A stretch of 6,929 nt of DNA from an uncultured Eubacteriales bacterium. Lineage in GTDB: Bacteria > Bacillota > Clostridia > Oscillospirales > CAG-272. Both the position numbers and the translations under genes were made by a program. Shown piece after piece: positions 6,802 to 6,929 of this stretch. The notes under the pieces were generated by a model. The model did no database searches. It was given only the letters and a program-made list of their open reading frames with translations, and was not told the origin of the DNA. Where the stretch lies: contig CAKSJC010000086.1 of assembly GCA_934462885.1 (NCBI GenBank), positions 1-6,929 on the forward strand, written 5' to 3'. Position 1 is the stretch's first letter. The number at the start of each line of letters is the position of its first letter.

Positions 6802-6818
6802 ATTTTCATAATGAAAAT
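6802..6818. promoter_or_regulatory. Perfect 17-bp palindrome upstream of the D-Asp ligase operon, candidate operator
   Basis: ATTTTCAT (6802-6809) and ATGAAAAT (6811-6818) are perfect inverted repeats around a single central base. The centre lies 70 nt upstream of the ligase start (6740) on the minus strand, a plausible place for a repressor or activator site. I do not recognise it as a known box. AT-rich palindromes also arise by chance, so the operator call is weak. Confidence 0.3.
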
Positions 6819-6829
6819 TTTGGGAGTGA

Positions 6830-6929
6830 ATCGGAATTCTCCGATACAGAGTGGGGATATTTTTCGGTTTACAAGCGAAGAAAACCGCTCCACTCACGAG
6901 GTTGTCGCGTCCGCGCAACCTCCGAGGTG
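6830..6929. repeat. Cluster of three inverted-repeat hairpins at the right edge
   Basis: Three stems are packed into 100 bases. The first is ATCGGA (6830-6835) with TCCGAT (6840-6845) and a four-base loop. The second is a nested stem: GAGTGG (6849-6854) with CCACTC (6890-6895) encloses CGGTTT (6865-6870) with AAACCG (6882-6887). The third is GAGGTTG (6898-6904) with CAACCTC (6916-6922), whose interior CGCG (6906-6909) and CGCG (6912-6915) can pair further. The last part is more GC-rich than its surroundings. It could be a structured RNA (either strand), the leader of the minus-strand operon or of a gene to the right, or a small dispersed repeat. It matches no riboswitch, tRNA or SRP RNA that I recognise. 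The window ends before its right boundary can be seen. Confidence 0.45.

Noticed and set aside
6778..6927. A minus-strand frame open from the right edge to a TAA (49 codons), possibly the end of another gene
   Set aside because: Its translation resembles no protein I know, and the region is dominated by inverted repeats and an AT-rich palindrome that look non-coding. Only more sequence to the right can settle it.

Overview
The window looks like a piece of a moderately AT-rich Bacillota genome, most likely a clostridial (Clostridia/Oscillospirales-like) anaerobe. The signs are strong AGGAG-type ribosome binding sites, frequent ATA and AGA codons, tight operons, and a gene set of Hsp33, a CDF transporter, a Mur ligase and a D-Asp ligase-like ATP-grasp protein. 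The taxonomic call is inference; no marker gene is present.

Layout. Positions 2-268 (+) hold the C-terminal end of an unrecognised gene that begins outside the window. Positions 355-3127 (+) hold a probable three-gene operon: the redox chaperone Hsp33 (hslO), a 206-residue protein with a ThyX-like fold but a degenerate flavin/dUMP signature, and a 385-residue cation diffusion facilitator with two cytoplasmic-domain repeats. This operon ends at a strong hairpin terminator (3158-3191), perhaps backed up by a second one (3212-3242).

Convergent to it, positions 6740-3291 (-) hold a second operon. In transcription order it contains an ATP-grasp ligase closely resembling D-aspartate ligase of the Aslfm type, an aspartate/glutamate racemase (start overlapping the preceding stop by 4 nt), and a MurE-type ligase 19 nt further on. 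Together they suggest a peptidoglycan module. MurE would add a diamino acid to UDP-MurNAc-L-Ala-D-Glu; its specificity motif reads DNPD rather than the DNPR usual for meso-diaminopimelate, which points to lysine or another non-DAP diamino acid. The racemase would make D-Asp and the ATP-grasp ligase would attach it to the side-chain amine, giving a D-Asp (D-iAsx) cross-bridge. This pathway is inferred from motifs and gene linkage.

The last 189 bases (6741-6929) hold the ribosome binding site of the second operon, a perfect 17-bp palindrome, and a dense run of nested inverted repeats reaching the window edge. These may be a structured RNA or a small dispersed repeat. No tRNA, rRNA, CRISPR array, transposase or phage gene was seen. 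There is no gene-free stretch longer than 300 bases.
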